NCBI GenBank assembly: GCA_040112665.1
Contig: CP157796.1
Coordinates: 684,813 to 748,812, forward strand
DNA: 64,000 nt
Origin: Oceanicaulis sp.
GTDB taxonomy: Bacteria > Pseudomonadota > Alphaproteobacteria > Caulobacterales > Maricaulaceae
Reading direction: 5' to 3'
Part shown: positions 7,549-15,859 of the stretch, piece by piece
How positions within the stretch are numbered: the stretch's first letter is position 1
Layout: every line of letters begins with the position of its first letter
Position numbers and translations under genes: made by a program
Notes under the pieces: model-generated
What the model was told of the DNA's origin: nothing
Database searches by the model: none
What the model saw: only the letters and a program-made list of their open reading frames with translations

Positions 7549-8856
7549 ATGGGCACACGCAGAATCACACTGAACGAACGAGAAGCGCGCGAAGCGCGCG
7601 CTCGTGTCGCGCACCTTTCAGAAGCGCTAGATTCCTCCCACGCGTTCGAAGGAGTCGCCGCAGGGCTCCCCCCTAAGATCGTCCCGTTGGTCTCGGACAT
7701 GATGCGCGCGGAGCGCGATAGGCTTAACCGAGCGCTTAACGCTTACGACACAGCGAAAAACAGTGGCGACGCCTCTGCCTTGAAGTCGCTTGTTGCTGGT
7801 GAACCGGGGGTCATGCTGATCGTTGCTCGGATAGCAAACGGGCTGTCGCAAAAAGATCTCGCATGGCGATTGGGAGTTAAAGAGCAGCAAATCCAGCGCT
7901 GGGAAGCTGACCGGTATGGCCAAATCAGCCTCCGAAACTTTCAGAGAATTTCGAAACTTCTTGGCGTTCGCGTTCGCGCGGACATGCCAGATTCGAGAGA
8001 ATTCCGCGGCCTAGATCATGTCATCGATGATGTCTCAAAACCGAGCATCAAGAAAATCCTGAAGCATGGTCGCGAGGCTGGCTGGTTCGACGATGGAACT
8101 GACGAAGACCGGCTTCGCGCGTTTATCGCGGAAAATCGCATCGACTTTGGCAGCCCTAGCCTACTCCGCACCGGCCTTAACGTCATCGATCACTCTGACG
8201 ATATCATGCTCCATGCTTGGCGCGCACGGGTTGCGGAACGGGCCCGGACCGAGTTCGCCAAGATTCCGGACAGCTTCGACCCACTCTCCTTGGGCTGGAT
8301 CCCCGAGCTTGCGAAACAGAGTATTCATGCCGACGGCCCTCAACGTGCATCTGAAATGCTCAGGGACCACGGAATAGCGCTGATAGCTGAGCGGCAGATT
8401 CCCGGGCTCGCAATTGATGGAGCGGCCTTCATGCTTGAGGACCGCCCCGTCATTGGACTTACCCTGAGAACCGACACGCTTGACAACTTCTGGTTCACGC
8501 TGATGCATGAGCTAGCGCATGTTACGCTGCATTATGCGACGGGCCTTCAGACGGGGTTCTTTGACCAAACTGACAAAGACGTTTCCGTCGATGAGCAGGA
8601 AGAAGAAGCCAACCTTTTTGCATCGAACATTCTCATTCCCGACGAGATGTGGCGAAAATCGACCGCACGGATCGCCAAGTCTCCCGAGGTCATAGAAAAA
8701 TTTGCGGCAAAAATTCAAATACATCCCGCGATCGTATTTGGACGAATTAGGAAAGAGCGCGCCGCGACAGACCCGAAAGCTTGGGCTTTGTTCGCTGACA
8801 GAATCGGCCGTAACGTTGTTCGCAAACAACTACTCGGCTCTAATTTTGGAGCTTAG
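7549..8856 (+). CDS. XRE-type HTH protein with ImmA/IrrE metallopeptidase domain
   Basis: The 435-residue protein joins a regulator and a protease. Residues 1-80 are charged and helical. An XRE-like helix-turn-helix follows at about 85-135 (ARIANGLSQKDLAWRLGVKE, QQIQRWEADRYGQISLRNF). The C-terminal part is an ImmA/IrrE (M78-type) zinc peptidase with HELAH (H320 and H324 as zinc ligands, E321 catalytic) and the downstream EEEANLFASNILIP, which supplies the third ligand. Such proteins cleave repressors or antitoxins after a signal, as ImmA does in ICEBs1 and IrrE in Deinococcus. The gene has lower GC than its surroundings (28-33 of 60 in two lines counted) and sits two bases before the beta-family gene. 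No ribosome-binding site precedes the ATG. A TTG six codons upstream lies within the operator and is unlikely to be used. Confidence 0.85.
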   Translation: MGTRRITLNEREAREARARVAHLSEALDSSHAFEGVAAGLPPKIVPLVSDMMRAERDRLNRALNAYDTAKNSGDASALKSLVAGEPGVMLIVARIANGLSQKDLAWRLGVKEQQIQRWEADRYGQISLRNFQRISKLLGVRVRADMPDSREFRGLDHVIDDVSKPSIKKILKHGREAGWFDDGTDEDRLRAFIAENRIDFGSPSLLRTGLNVIDHSDDIMLHAWRARVAERARTEFAKIPDSFDPLSLGWIPELAKQSIHADGPQRASEMLRDHGIALIAERQIPGLAIDGAAFMLEDRPVIGLTLRTDTLDNFWFTLMHELAHVTLHYATGLQTGFFDQTDKDVSVDEQEEEANLFASNILIPDEMWRKSTARIAKSPEVIEKFAAKIQIHPAIVFGRIRKERAATDPKAWALFADRIGRNVVRKQLLGSNFGA

Positions 8857-8858
8857 GC

Positions 8859-9941
8859 ATGCTTCCTTACACTATTGCTGTCCGCGCCAAACCCGGCGAA
8901 TTCGCCGCTTGCGGGCGAGTTGAACGGCAATTCCAGCCCTACTTGAGGCCCAGGTTCATCGTACCGCCACTGCGGGAGCGCGACCCTGCGCATGGCCGAG
9001 CGCTTTCACCGGACGAAATTGCTCACGTGCTAGGACGAAGGATCGGAAAAAACTGGCCGCTTCAGGCTGGTTTCGTGGACGCTCAATTCGTTGCGGATGA
9101 GCTCGGGGACGCTGGAAAACAGCGGCTATTTTCCGTTATTAGGACCGTCAACCCTAAAATTGATCCAGTCTTTAGCCTTGGCGATCTGGATTCTGGGTTC
9201 GCATCCAGCGTGGTTGGGTCCGCCGACGCTCTGGCGCTGTTCGTGGAGTACGAAACAGATCCCGACGACGTGGCAGCCGTTCTCCGTGCCGCAAGTATCG
9301 ATCCCCGAAGGGTGACAGTGCTTCTCAATTTCCACGGAGCGCCCTTAGGGGTGGAAGCCGGCCCAAGCATCGCCGGGGCAATTGAAGGCATCTATGCTGC
9401 GGCGCCCGTACGCCAAATCGTTTTCCAAGGTTCAGCATATCCATCTAATTTGCCGGTCGGCCCGAACGAAAGCACGCGGATCCCGCGAGGCGAATGGCAT
9501 GCTTTCCGAAGCTGCCGGGAAGAGCTGAGCCTACCGCCGGGGGTCCTCGCCTACGGCGATTACGGAGCGGACACTTCGAAGATTGAGTTTCCCAAAAGCA
9601 AGGGGGGGCGCCCGAGGCCGCATCTTCGCTTCACTGGCGCGAATGACACCCTTGTGGTTCGCGGCGCGGACGAAGGGCCCTTTACCACATCTATGCGAAA
9701 GGTCGCGCGTCAGGTCGTGGACTCGCGAGAGTACGTAGGGCGGGGTTACTCCTACGCAGACGATCGGATTTGGCAGTTTGCCCACCGAATGACCGAGACC
9801 TGCGGAGACCCGACCACCTGGCGCGAGCTGAACACGGCCCACCACATTGCTGTTGTAATGCGGACCCTGGGCGCAGAGCAGAATGTCCGCTTCACGACTG
9901 GGACGTTCCGCGAGTTTGAAGAGCAAGGGAGTCTCTTCTAA
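8859..9941 (+). CDS. Beta-family protein (T4 beta-protein-like)
   Basis: The 360-residue protein follows the ImmA/IrrE gene after two bases and is surely in its operon. I assign it to the beta-protein family from pattern: an N-terminal PYTIAVRAKPGEFAACGRV and RPRFIVPPLRERD (family pattern K-x-G-E...RP-x-x-x-P), then a middle FVDAQFV. Near the C-terminus is REYVGRGYSYADDRIWQFA, and after it TTWRELNTAHHIAVVMRTL, the conserved WR...HH block. The family has a predicted TIM-barrel-like fold and no established activity; members are often encoded beside HTH or peptidase genes in accessory regions. GC content is below that of pyrF and ftsK. It ends three bases from the convergent ftsK stop, so the two-gene module fills the gap between two core genes exactly. 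Confidence 0.65.
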   Translation: MLPYTIAVRAKPGEFAACGRVERQFQPYLRPRFIVPPLRERDPAHGRALSPDEIAHVLGRRIGKNWPLQAGFVDAQFVADELGDAGKQRLFSVIRTVNPKIDPVFSLGDLDSGFASSVVGSADALALFVEYETDPDDVAAVLRAASIDPRRVTVLLNFHGAPLGVEAGPSIAGAIEGIYAAAPVRQIVFQGSAYPSNLPVGPNESTRIPRGEWHAFRSCREELSLPPGVLAYGDYGADTSKIEFPKSKGGRPRPHLRFTGANDTLVVRGADEGPFTTSMRKVARQVVDSREYVGRGYSYADDRIWQFAHRMTETCGDPTTWRELNTAHHIAVVMRTLGAEQNVRFTTGTFREFEEQGSLF

Positions 9942-9944
9942 CCC

Positions 9945-12347
9945 CTAAGCCTCGTTATGTTCGGGCAGGAAGATCTCGCGTTTGCCCGCGTGGTCTGACG
10001 GGCCGATCATGCCTTCGTCTTCCATGCGCTCGATGAGGCTGGCGGCGCGGTTGTAGCCGATCTGCAGCCGGCGCTGGATGTAGCTGGTGGAGGCCTTGCG
10101 GTCGCGGGCGACCACGGCCACGGCCTGGTCGAACAGATCGTCGCCCGAGCCCTCGCCGCCGCCGAACAGGTCCGACGCCCCGCCGCCGTCCTCGTCGAGT
10201 TCCTCGGTTACCGCGTCGAGATATTCCGGCGTGCCCTGCTCTTTCAGGAACGCCGCGACTTCCTCGACTTCGCGGTCGGAGACGAACGGCCCGTGAAGGC
10301 GGCGGATGCGCCCCCCGCCGGCCATGTAGAGCAGGTCGCCCATGCCGAGGAGCTGTTCGGCGCCCTGCTCGCCCAGGATCGTCCGGGAGTCGATCTTGGA
10401 GGTGACCTGGTAGGAAATCCGCGTCGGGAAGTTCGCCTTGATCGTGCCGGTGATGACGTCCACCGAAGGACGCTGGGTCGCCATGATGAGGTGGATGCCC
10501 GCCGCGCGCGCCATCTGCGCCAGCCGCTGGATCGCGCCCTCGATCTCCTTGCCCGCGACCATCATCAGGTCCGCCATCTCGTCGATGACGACCACGATGT
10601 AGGGCATGGAGTCCGGCTCGATCGTTTCGGTCTCGTACACCGGCTCGCCGCTCTCGCGATCGAACCCGGTCTGCACGGTGCGCTCGAGCACTTCGCCGGC
10701 CTCGCGGGCGGCGCGGGCCTTCTCGTTGAAGCCCTTCATGTTGCGCACGCCGACCTTGGACATTTTCAGATAGCGCGACTCCATCTCGCGCACGGTCCAT
10801 TTCAGCGCCGCCACCGCCTTTTTCGGGTCGGTGACCACGGGGCTGAGAAGGTGCGGGATGCCGTCATAGACCGACAGTTCCAGCATCTTGGGGTCGATCA
10901 TGATCATGCGGCACTCTTCGGGCGGCAGCCGGTAGAGCAGCGACAGGATCATCGCGTTCACGCCCACTGATTTACCCGAGCCCGTGGTGCCCGCGATCAG
11001 CAGGTGAGGCATTTTCGCAAGGTCGGCGGTGAAGGGCTCGCCGCCGATGGTCTCGCCCAGCGCCATGGGCAGCTCGGCCTTGGCGGTCTCGAAATTCTTC
11101 GACGCCAGCAGGGCGCGCAGGAAGACCGTCTCGCGGTTCTGGTTGGGCAGCTCGATGCCGATGGCGTTGCGGCCGGGCACCACCGCGACGCGGCAGGCGA
11201 CCGCGGCCATGGAGCGCGCGATGTCGTCGGCGAGATTGATCACGCGGCTGGTCTTCACCCCCGGCGCGGGTTCGAGTTCGTAGAGCGTCACCACCGGTCC
11301 GGGGCGGACCTGGGTGACCTCGCCCTTCACACCGAAATCAGCCAGCACGCCGGCCAGAAGCTCGGCGTTCTGCGCCAGCGCTTCAGGATCGACCACGTCG
11401 GCGCGCGGCGGCGCCGGCGCGAGCAGATCGAGGCGCGGCAGATCGAACCCGTCGGTCTCGGCGAAGGGCAGCGCGCCTTGCGCCTCGCGCATTTCGCGGT
11501 CCGAGGATTTGGGCGCTTTTTTCTTCGCGACCTTCGGGCCTGCGGGGCGCGTGCGTGCAGGCGCTTCAGGGGTTTTCCGCTCTGAGGGCGCGGGGCGTTC
11601 GGCTTTCGCCTTCAGGAAGGCCGGCGCGGTTTCGGCCCGGCCGTCGGGCTGAACCGGACGCGGCTCGCGGGCGTCCTTGCGCCAGGGTTTGGGCGCGGCG
11701 CCGGCGACCTGGTCGATCCAGACGCGCACCGTCGCCCAGGCGAGCTCCGCCGCATCCTTCGCGGCGACGAGATCGGCCATGGTCAGGCCAAAGCACAGGA
11801 ACACGCCCAGCACGGCCAGCGCGAGGCCCGTCGCCCCGGCGATCACCGAAGGTCCGGGCAGGCCGACCGCGCCGTAAAGTCCTGACACGACGCCCAGGAG
11901 CCCGTCGCCCAGCAGCCCGCCGAGCCCGGCGGCGAAGGGCCAGTTCGCCGGCATGGGCAGCGCGCTCACCGCCATGGCGAAGCCGCAGACGCCTGCGAGC
12001 CCGCTCATCAGGCGGAATACGCCGAGCCAGACGCCGCGCCCGCGCGGTCCGCGCACCAGCAGGATCAGCCCCCAGGCGATCAGCGCAAGCGCTGCGGCCG
12101 CACCGGCCCAGCCGGTCGTCTGCAGAACCAGATCGGCGAGGATGGCGCCCGGTCCGCCCATCAGGTTGGTCACCGGCGCGGAGGTCGCCGCATTCAGGCT
12201 CGGATCGAGCGGATCATGGCTCAGCGTCGCGGCGAGCGTGAAGCCGCCGGCGGCGGCCATCGCCGCGCCGACCACGAAGGTGCGAACGCGGGCGATCAGC
12301 CCCGGCGGGGTCTCGATGACGTCGTCAGGCGCGGTTTCGGCGGTCAT
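9945..12347 (-). CDS. ftsK: DNA translocase FtsK
   Basis: FtsK pumps DNA at the septum and activates XerCD recombination at dif to resolve chromosome dimers. The 800-residue protein has about four membrane helices in its first 200 residues, then a charged, proline-rich linker ([20 protein letters not shown]). The motor starts near residue 340 with the alpha/beta domains ([20 protein letters not shown]) and contains Walker [11 protein letters not shown] (around 452-461), Walker [15 protein letters not shown] and the [12 protein letters not shown] motif. A C-terminal winged-helix gamma domain for KOPS reading ends the protein ([28 protein letters not shown]). All expected parts are present; the linker is short compared with E. 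coli FtsK, as is usual in alphaproteobacteria. Confidence 0.95.
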   Translation of the reverse strand: MTAETAPDDVIETPPGLIARVRTFVVGAAMAAAGGFTLAATLSHDPLDPSLNAATSAPVTNLMGGPGAILADLVLQTTGWAGAAAALALIAWGLILLVRGPRGRGVWLGVFRLMSGLAGVCGFAMAVSALPMPANWPFAAGLGGLLGDGLLGVVSGLYGAVGLPGPSVIAGATGLALAVLGVFLCFGLTMADLVAAKDAAELAWATVRVWIDQVAGAAPKPWRKDAREPRPVQPDGRAETAPAFLKAKAERPAPSERKTPEAPARTRPAGPKVAKKKAPKSSDREMREAQGALPFAETDGFDLPRLDLLAPAPPRADVVDPEALAQNAELLAGVLADFGVKGEVTQVRPGPVVTLYELEPAPGVKTSRVINLADDIARSMAAVACRVAVVPGRNAIGIELPNQNRETVFLRALLASKNFETAKAELPMALGETIGGEPFTADLAKMPHLLIAGTTGSGKSVGVNAMILSLLYRLPPEECRMIMIDPKMLELSVYDGIPHLLSPVVTDPKKAVAALKWTVREMESRYLKMSKVGVRNMKGFNEKARAAREAGEVLERTVQTGFDRESGEPVYETETIEPDSMPYIVVVIDEMADLMMVAGKEIEGAIQRLAQMARAAGIHLIMATQRPSVDVITGTIKANFPTRISYQVTSKIDSRTILGEQGAEQLLGMGDLLYMAGGGRIRRLHGPFVSDREVEEVAAFLKEQGTPEYLDAVTEELDEDGGGASDLFGGGEGSGDDLFDQAVAVVARDRKASTSYIQRRLQIGYNRAASLIERMEDEGMIGPSDHAGKREIFLPEHNEA

Positions 12348-12414
12348 GGGCGGCAGTGTCGCCGCTCAAGTCTTCAAACGGGGTAAACGAAACATGACCG
12401 CAGCAGCGCCGCGT

Positions 12415-13689
12415 TCAGGGCAGCTCCACCCTCAGCACCACCGGATCGGCGCGCGGGGTCTCGGGCGCCGAGCCGTCTTCGGGGAAGAGCCGCCATTGCG
12501 CGTCGGCGATGACGAAGGCCGTTCCGCCGACGAGCCGCACCGCGGAAGGCTCGGCCAGGCGCGGATCGCCGGTCAGCACCGGGGTCAGGGCCGTGGGCGC
12601 ACCGTCCATGTCGAGTTCGATCTCGAACAGGCCGAAAGGCGCCGCGCCGTTGCGTGTGACGAAAAGCCGGCCCGTCCGGTCCGCCGCCAGGCTGTCGAGC
12701 CCGATCAGGCTCGCGCCCGGAGGGCTCGGCAGAAGCGCGGCCTGGCGCGTGCGGGTGTCGACCCGCCAGATCCCGAGCGCGTAATCGACCGCATAGACCG
12801 AACCCCGTGTGGGCACGAGGCCCTGCAGCGAAGCGAACCGATCGTCCTCGGCGAAGAGTTCGAGCTCTGCGCGCGGCCCGTCCAGGCGGTAGATCCGCCC
12901 CGCCCCCGCGTCGGCGGCGTAGACCACGCCGTCCCGGACCACCACGTCGCCGATGCGCTCGGCGCCTTCAATCGTGTGGCGGCGGACGATGTGGCCGGTG
13001 GCGATGTCCAGCGCGACCAGCGCCGTTCCGGCGGTTTCGTCCTCGGCCAGCGGGGTTTGCGGCAGGGTCGCCTCGGCGGCGTAGACAAGCCCGTTCACCG
13101 GATCGACCGCGAGCCCGAGGATCGAGCCCAGCGGTTCGTCGTCGCCGGCGAACACGTCCGCGGCGTCCGGCGCGAAGGGTTCGACCTTGTAGATGCGGCG
13201 ATCGGCGACCGTGCCCAGGAACAGCGCCTCGGTCTTGTCGTCGACGGCCAGCGCCTCGACCAGCGCGTCGGGCAGAGGCGGTTTGGCGGCCTGACGCGCC
13301 GATCCCACCGGTGCGGCGGTCTCTGCGAGCCGCGCTTCGATCGCTGCATAGCGCTCCGGATCGGCGGCCTGCGCGGCGGCGGCGTCGGGCAGATCGGCGA
13401 GATCGAAGCTCAGCCCGGCCGAAGCCACGGCCTCGACCGCGTCCAGCACGTCCTCGGGCGAGCCCGACCGGCTCGCGATGATCACCGCATTGGTCAGAAG
13501 CCCCGGATGGCCGGGCTGGATCGCCAGCGCGGCGGCGTTGGTGCGCCGGGCGGACTCCCAGTCCCCCGCGCCCGCCGCCTCGCGGGTCAGATCCCTCAGC
13601 TCGCGGGACAGATCGAGCAGGCCCGCCTCCTGGGCGGAGGCCTGCGCAGCGCCGAGCGCGAGCACGGCGGACATGAGAAACCCCTTCAT
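12415..13689 (-). CDS. Exported SMP-30/NHL-like beta-propeller protein
   Basis: From the ATG at 13689 the product is 424 residues with a Sec signal peptide (MKGFLMSAVLALGAAQASA, cleavage before QEAG). Residues 20-140 are helical. From about 150 there are repeated beta-propeller-like blades: GSILGLAVDPVNGLVYAAEA, IGDVVVRDGVVYAADAGAG, LQGLVPTRGSVYAVDYALG, LIGLDSLAADRTGRLFVTRN. This is typical of SMP-30/gluconolactonase or NHL-repeat folds. Metal-binding lactonase residues could not be assigned with certainty, so enzyme activity is not claimed. A start 12 codons upstream is possible but would weaken the signal peptide. It lies upstream of ftsK on the same strand, with a 67-base gap. Confidence 0.65.
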   Translation of the reverse strand: MKGFLMSAVLALGAAQASAQEAGLLDLSRELRDLTREAAGAGDWESARRTNAAALAIQPGHPGLLTNAVIIASRSGSPEDVLDAVEAVASAGLSFDLADLPDAAAAQAADPERYAAIEARLAETAAPVGSARQAAKPPLPDALVEALAVDDKTEALFLGTVADRRIYKVEPFAPDAADVFAGDDEPLGSILGLAVDPVNGLVYAAEATLPQTPLAEDETAGTALVALDIATGHIVRRHTIEGAERIGDVVVRDGVVYAADAGAGRIYRLDGPRAELELFAEDDRFASLQGLVPTRGSVYAVDYALGIWRVDTRTRQAALLPSPPGASLIGLDSLAADRTGRLFVTRNGAAPFGLFEIELDMDGAPTALTPVLTGDPRLAEPSAVRLVGGTAFVIADAQWRLFPEDGSAPETPRADPVVLRVELP

Positions 13690-13809
13690 GGCCGCGACTT
13701 TGCCCGCCGCCTCGAGGCCGGGCAAGGGCGCCGGCGCGGCGGTGTCGTGTCGGGGATGTGGCGGGGCGGTCGCTGTTTTCGCGAGCGCGACTTTTAAAAA
13801 CTGCGCCAG

Positions 13810-14016
13810 CTAGACGAGCTTAAAATCGTAATCAGGCAACGCGAATATTAATGCTATTACTGACGCCGGAACGAAAATTAATACGCGCGCCACATCGACC
13901 AAAAGCTCCGAAATTATATATAATACTGATTTTATATCGGTAATTCTATATGTCTGAGACATTTCATCCAATATATCCTGTTCACGTTCATACAGGAATC
14001 TGCTTGAATCAATCAT
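13810..14016 (-). CDS. Small AT-rich single-span membrane protein, unknown function
   Basis: The 68-residue product begins MIDSSRFLYEREQDILDEMS, has a hydrophobic stretch at about residues 36-60 (LLVDVARVLIFVPASVIALI) and ends in a short polar tail. It overlaps the upstream gene in ATGA, so the two are translated together. The DNA is strikingly AT-rich: the line 13921-13980 contains only 17 G+C in 60 bases, against roughly two thirds G+C in neighbouring core genes. This, and the absence of any family I recognise, marks it as acquired DNA. Function unknown; the predicted membrane span could make it a partner of the upstream coiled-coil protein. Confidence 0.5.
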   Translation of the reverse strand: MIDSSRFLYEREQDILDEMSQTYRITDIKSVLYIISELLVDVARVLIFVPASVIALIFALPDYDFKLV

Positions 14017-14492
14017 TTGCGTAAGATTTTTTCTACTCTGCTCTGCTCACTATTGAAATCATGAGAGCCAATATTTTTATGCTCTAGTTTTTTATCGAGC
14101 CCATACAACTGCTCGCGGAGCGAATCGATTTGGGCCTCCACTGTGGACATCTGCTCACGGGTTTTAGCAAGCACGTCCTTTAAACGTTCAACCTGCTCGG
14201 ATCGGTAAACCAATGCACGACTTCGCATATTTTGATAATATTCGAACCATAGGCGTATACACATAAACGTCGAACTAGACACAAAATATAACAATATCAG
14301 CCAAACAAATAAATGAAAGTATTCTAGCTCTACGACCATTACACTTTCGTAAATGGTCCCGTCAAAGTTTAAAATGTCCAGCTCAATCGCGATGCAAACG
14401 CTGCTTAGCACGAATAGCGGTAGCCGCCTCGCAGAAAGAAACTCAAATGCGCTGTGGCTGGGATCGTCCCGGAACAGTCGGAGATTTATCAC
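14013..14492 (-). CDS. AT-rich membrane protein with C-terminal coiled coil, unknown function
   Basis: The 159-residue product starts at a GTG whose first base is the last base of the argG stop codon (TAGTG). There are two hydrophobic segments, around residues 24-41 (LPLFVLSSVCIAIELDIL) and 57-82 (HLFVWLILLYFVSSSTFMC). A long charged helix follows from about 90 to 145 (SEQVERLKDVLAKTREQMS, TVEAQIDSLREQLYGLDKK), which looks like a coiled coil. It therefore resembles a bitopic anchor with a cytoplasmic coiled coil. Codon use is AT-rich, unlike argG. It is followed by a second small membrane protein with a four-base overlap. I do not recognise the family; an accessory gene pair, possibly involved in defence or membrane stress, is only a guess. 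Confidence 0.55.
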   Translation of the reverse strand: MINLRLFRDDPSHSAFEFLSARRLPLFVLSSVCIAIELDILNFDGTIYESVMVVELEYFHLFVWLILLYFVSSSTFMCIRLWFEYYQNMRSRALVYRSEQVERLKDVLAKTREQMSTVEAQIDSLREQLYGLDKKLEHKNIGSHDFNSEQSRVEKILRK

Positions 14493-15718
14493 TAGTCGTT
14501 CCGCCCCAGCCTCTTCTTCCGGTCCGCGATGAGCCGCAGGCGCAGCGCATTGAGGGTGATGAAGCCTTCGGCGTCCTTCTGATCGTAGACCTCGTCCTCC
14601 TCGAAGGTGACGTGGGCCAGCGAGTAGAGCGAGTGCGGCGAGGAGCGGCCGACGACCAGGACATTGCCCTTGTAGAGCTTCAGGCGCACCTCGCCGGTCA
14701 CATGCTCCTGGCTGTGATCGATGGCGGCCTGCAGCATTTCCCGCTCGGGGCTGAACCAGAAGCCCTCGTAGACGAGCTTGGCGTATTTCGGCATCAGCTC
14801 GTCTTTCAGGTGCATCGCGCCGCGATCGAGCGTGAGCTGTTCGATCCCGCGATGGGCCATCATCAGGATCGTCCCGCCCGGCGTCTCGTAGATCCCGCGC
14901 GACTTCATGCCGACGAACCGGTTCTCGACCAGATCCAGCCGTCCGATCCCGTGCCCGGCGCCCAGCGCGTTGAGCTTGGTCAGAAGCTCGGCCGGCGATA
15001 GCGCCTCGCCGTTCACGCTGACCGCGTCGCCGCGTTCAAATCCGATGGTGACGTATTCGGGCTGGTCGGGCCCCTCTTCGGGGTGACGGGTGCGCAGGCA
15101 GACCTCGTTGAACGCCTCTTCGGCGGGGTCTTCGAGCATTTTGCCTTCGGAACTCGTGTGCCAGAGATTGGCGTCGATGGAGAACGGCGCCTCGCCGCGC
15201 TTGTCCTTGGGCACCTCGATGCCGTGCTGCTCGGCGTAGGCGATCAGCTTGGCGCGCGAGTTGAGATCCCATTCCCGCCAGGGCGCGATGACTTTCAGCC
15301 CCGGATCGAGCGCAGCCACGCCGAGCTCGAAGCGGACCTGGTCGTTGCCCTTGCCGGTGGCGCCATGAGCGACCGCGTCCGCGCCGGTTTCATGGGCGAT
15401 CTCGACCAGGCGCTTGGCGATCAGCGGCCGGGCGATGGACGTGCCCAGCAGATACTGGCCTTCATAGACCGCGTTCGCCCGCACCATCGGGAAGCAGTAA
15501 TCGCGCACGAATTCCTCGCGCAGATCGTCGATATAGATCTGCTTGATGCCGGCCTTCTCGGCCTTGGCGCGCGCAGGCCCAAGCTCCTCGCCCTGGCCCA
15601 GATCGGCGGTGAAGGTGACCACTTCGGCCTGATAGACGTCCTGCAGCCATTTCAGGATGACGCTGGTGTCCAGCCCGCCGGAATAGGCGAGGACGATCTT
15701 CTTGACGGGCTTGACCAT
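14492..15718 (-). CDS. argG: Argininosuccinate synthase
   Basis: ArgG condenses citrulline and aspartate using ATP to give argininosuccinate in arginine biosynthesis. The 408-residue product shows the PP-loop nucleotide motif [15 protein letters not shown] close to the N-terminus. Other family blocks are [30 protein letters not shown], the aspartate-binding region and RGIYETPGG. The length matches the common bacterial type (about 400). The ATG at 15718 is preceded by AAGGAG. Two AT-rich small genes follow directly on the same strand and would be co-transcribed with argG unless a promoter is hidden within it. A near-perfect palindrome lies upstream at 15755-15770. Confidence 0.95.
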   Translation of the reverse strand: MVKPVKKIVLAYSGGLDTSVILKWLQDVYQAEVVTFTADLGQGEELGPARAKAEKAGIKQIYIDDLREEFVRDYCFPMVRANAVYEGQYLLGTSIARPLIAKRLVEIAHETGADAVAHGATGKGNDQVRFELGVAALDPGLKVIAPWREWDLNSRAKLIAYAEQHGIEVPKDKRGEAPFSIDANLWHTSSEGKMLEDPAEEAFNEVCLRTRHPEEGPDQPEYVTIGFERGDAVSVNGEALSPAELLTKLNALGAGHGIGRLDLVENRFVGMKSRGIYETPGGTILMMAHRGIEQLTLDRGAMHLKDELMPKYAKLVYEGFWFSPEREMLQAAIDHSQEHVTGEVRLKLYKGNVLVVGRSSPHSLYSLAHVTFEEDEVYDQKDAEGFITLNALRLRLIADRKKRLGRND

Positions 15719-15754
15719 GGCGGAGCTCCTTCGTGCTGCGGCGCGGCAACTTAG

Positions 15755-15770
15755 TGCGCCTTAAGACGCA
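15755..15770. promoter_or_regulatory. Near-perfect palindrome upstream of argG
   Basis: The sequence TGCGCCTTAAGACGCA is a 16-base inverted repeat with one mismatched pair on either side of a central CTTAAG. It lies 37 bases upstream of the argG start, in the 140-base gap to the divergent glsA gene, where an operator is expected. The binding protein is not identifiable. Confidence 0.35.
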
Positions 15771-15859
15771 GCGAAAGCGGCGAGGTCGCGCAGCTTGCGC
15801 GGGCCGGGCCGCGTTGGGATGCTAGCGCCCCGTGAAGCGACCGAAAGACGCCGCCACCC

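Noticed and set aside
11953..13797. 614-residue open frame on the plus strand over ftsK and the propeller gene
   Set aside because: It is antisense to two well-supported genes and composed mainly of arginine, proline and alanine, as expected from high-GC shadow frames.
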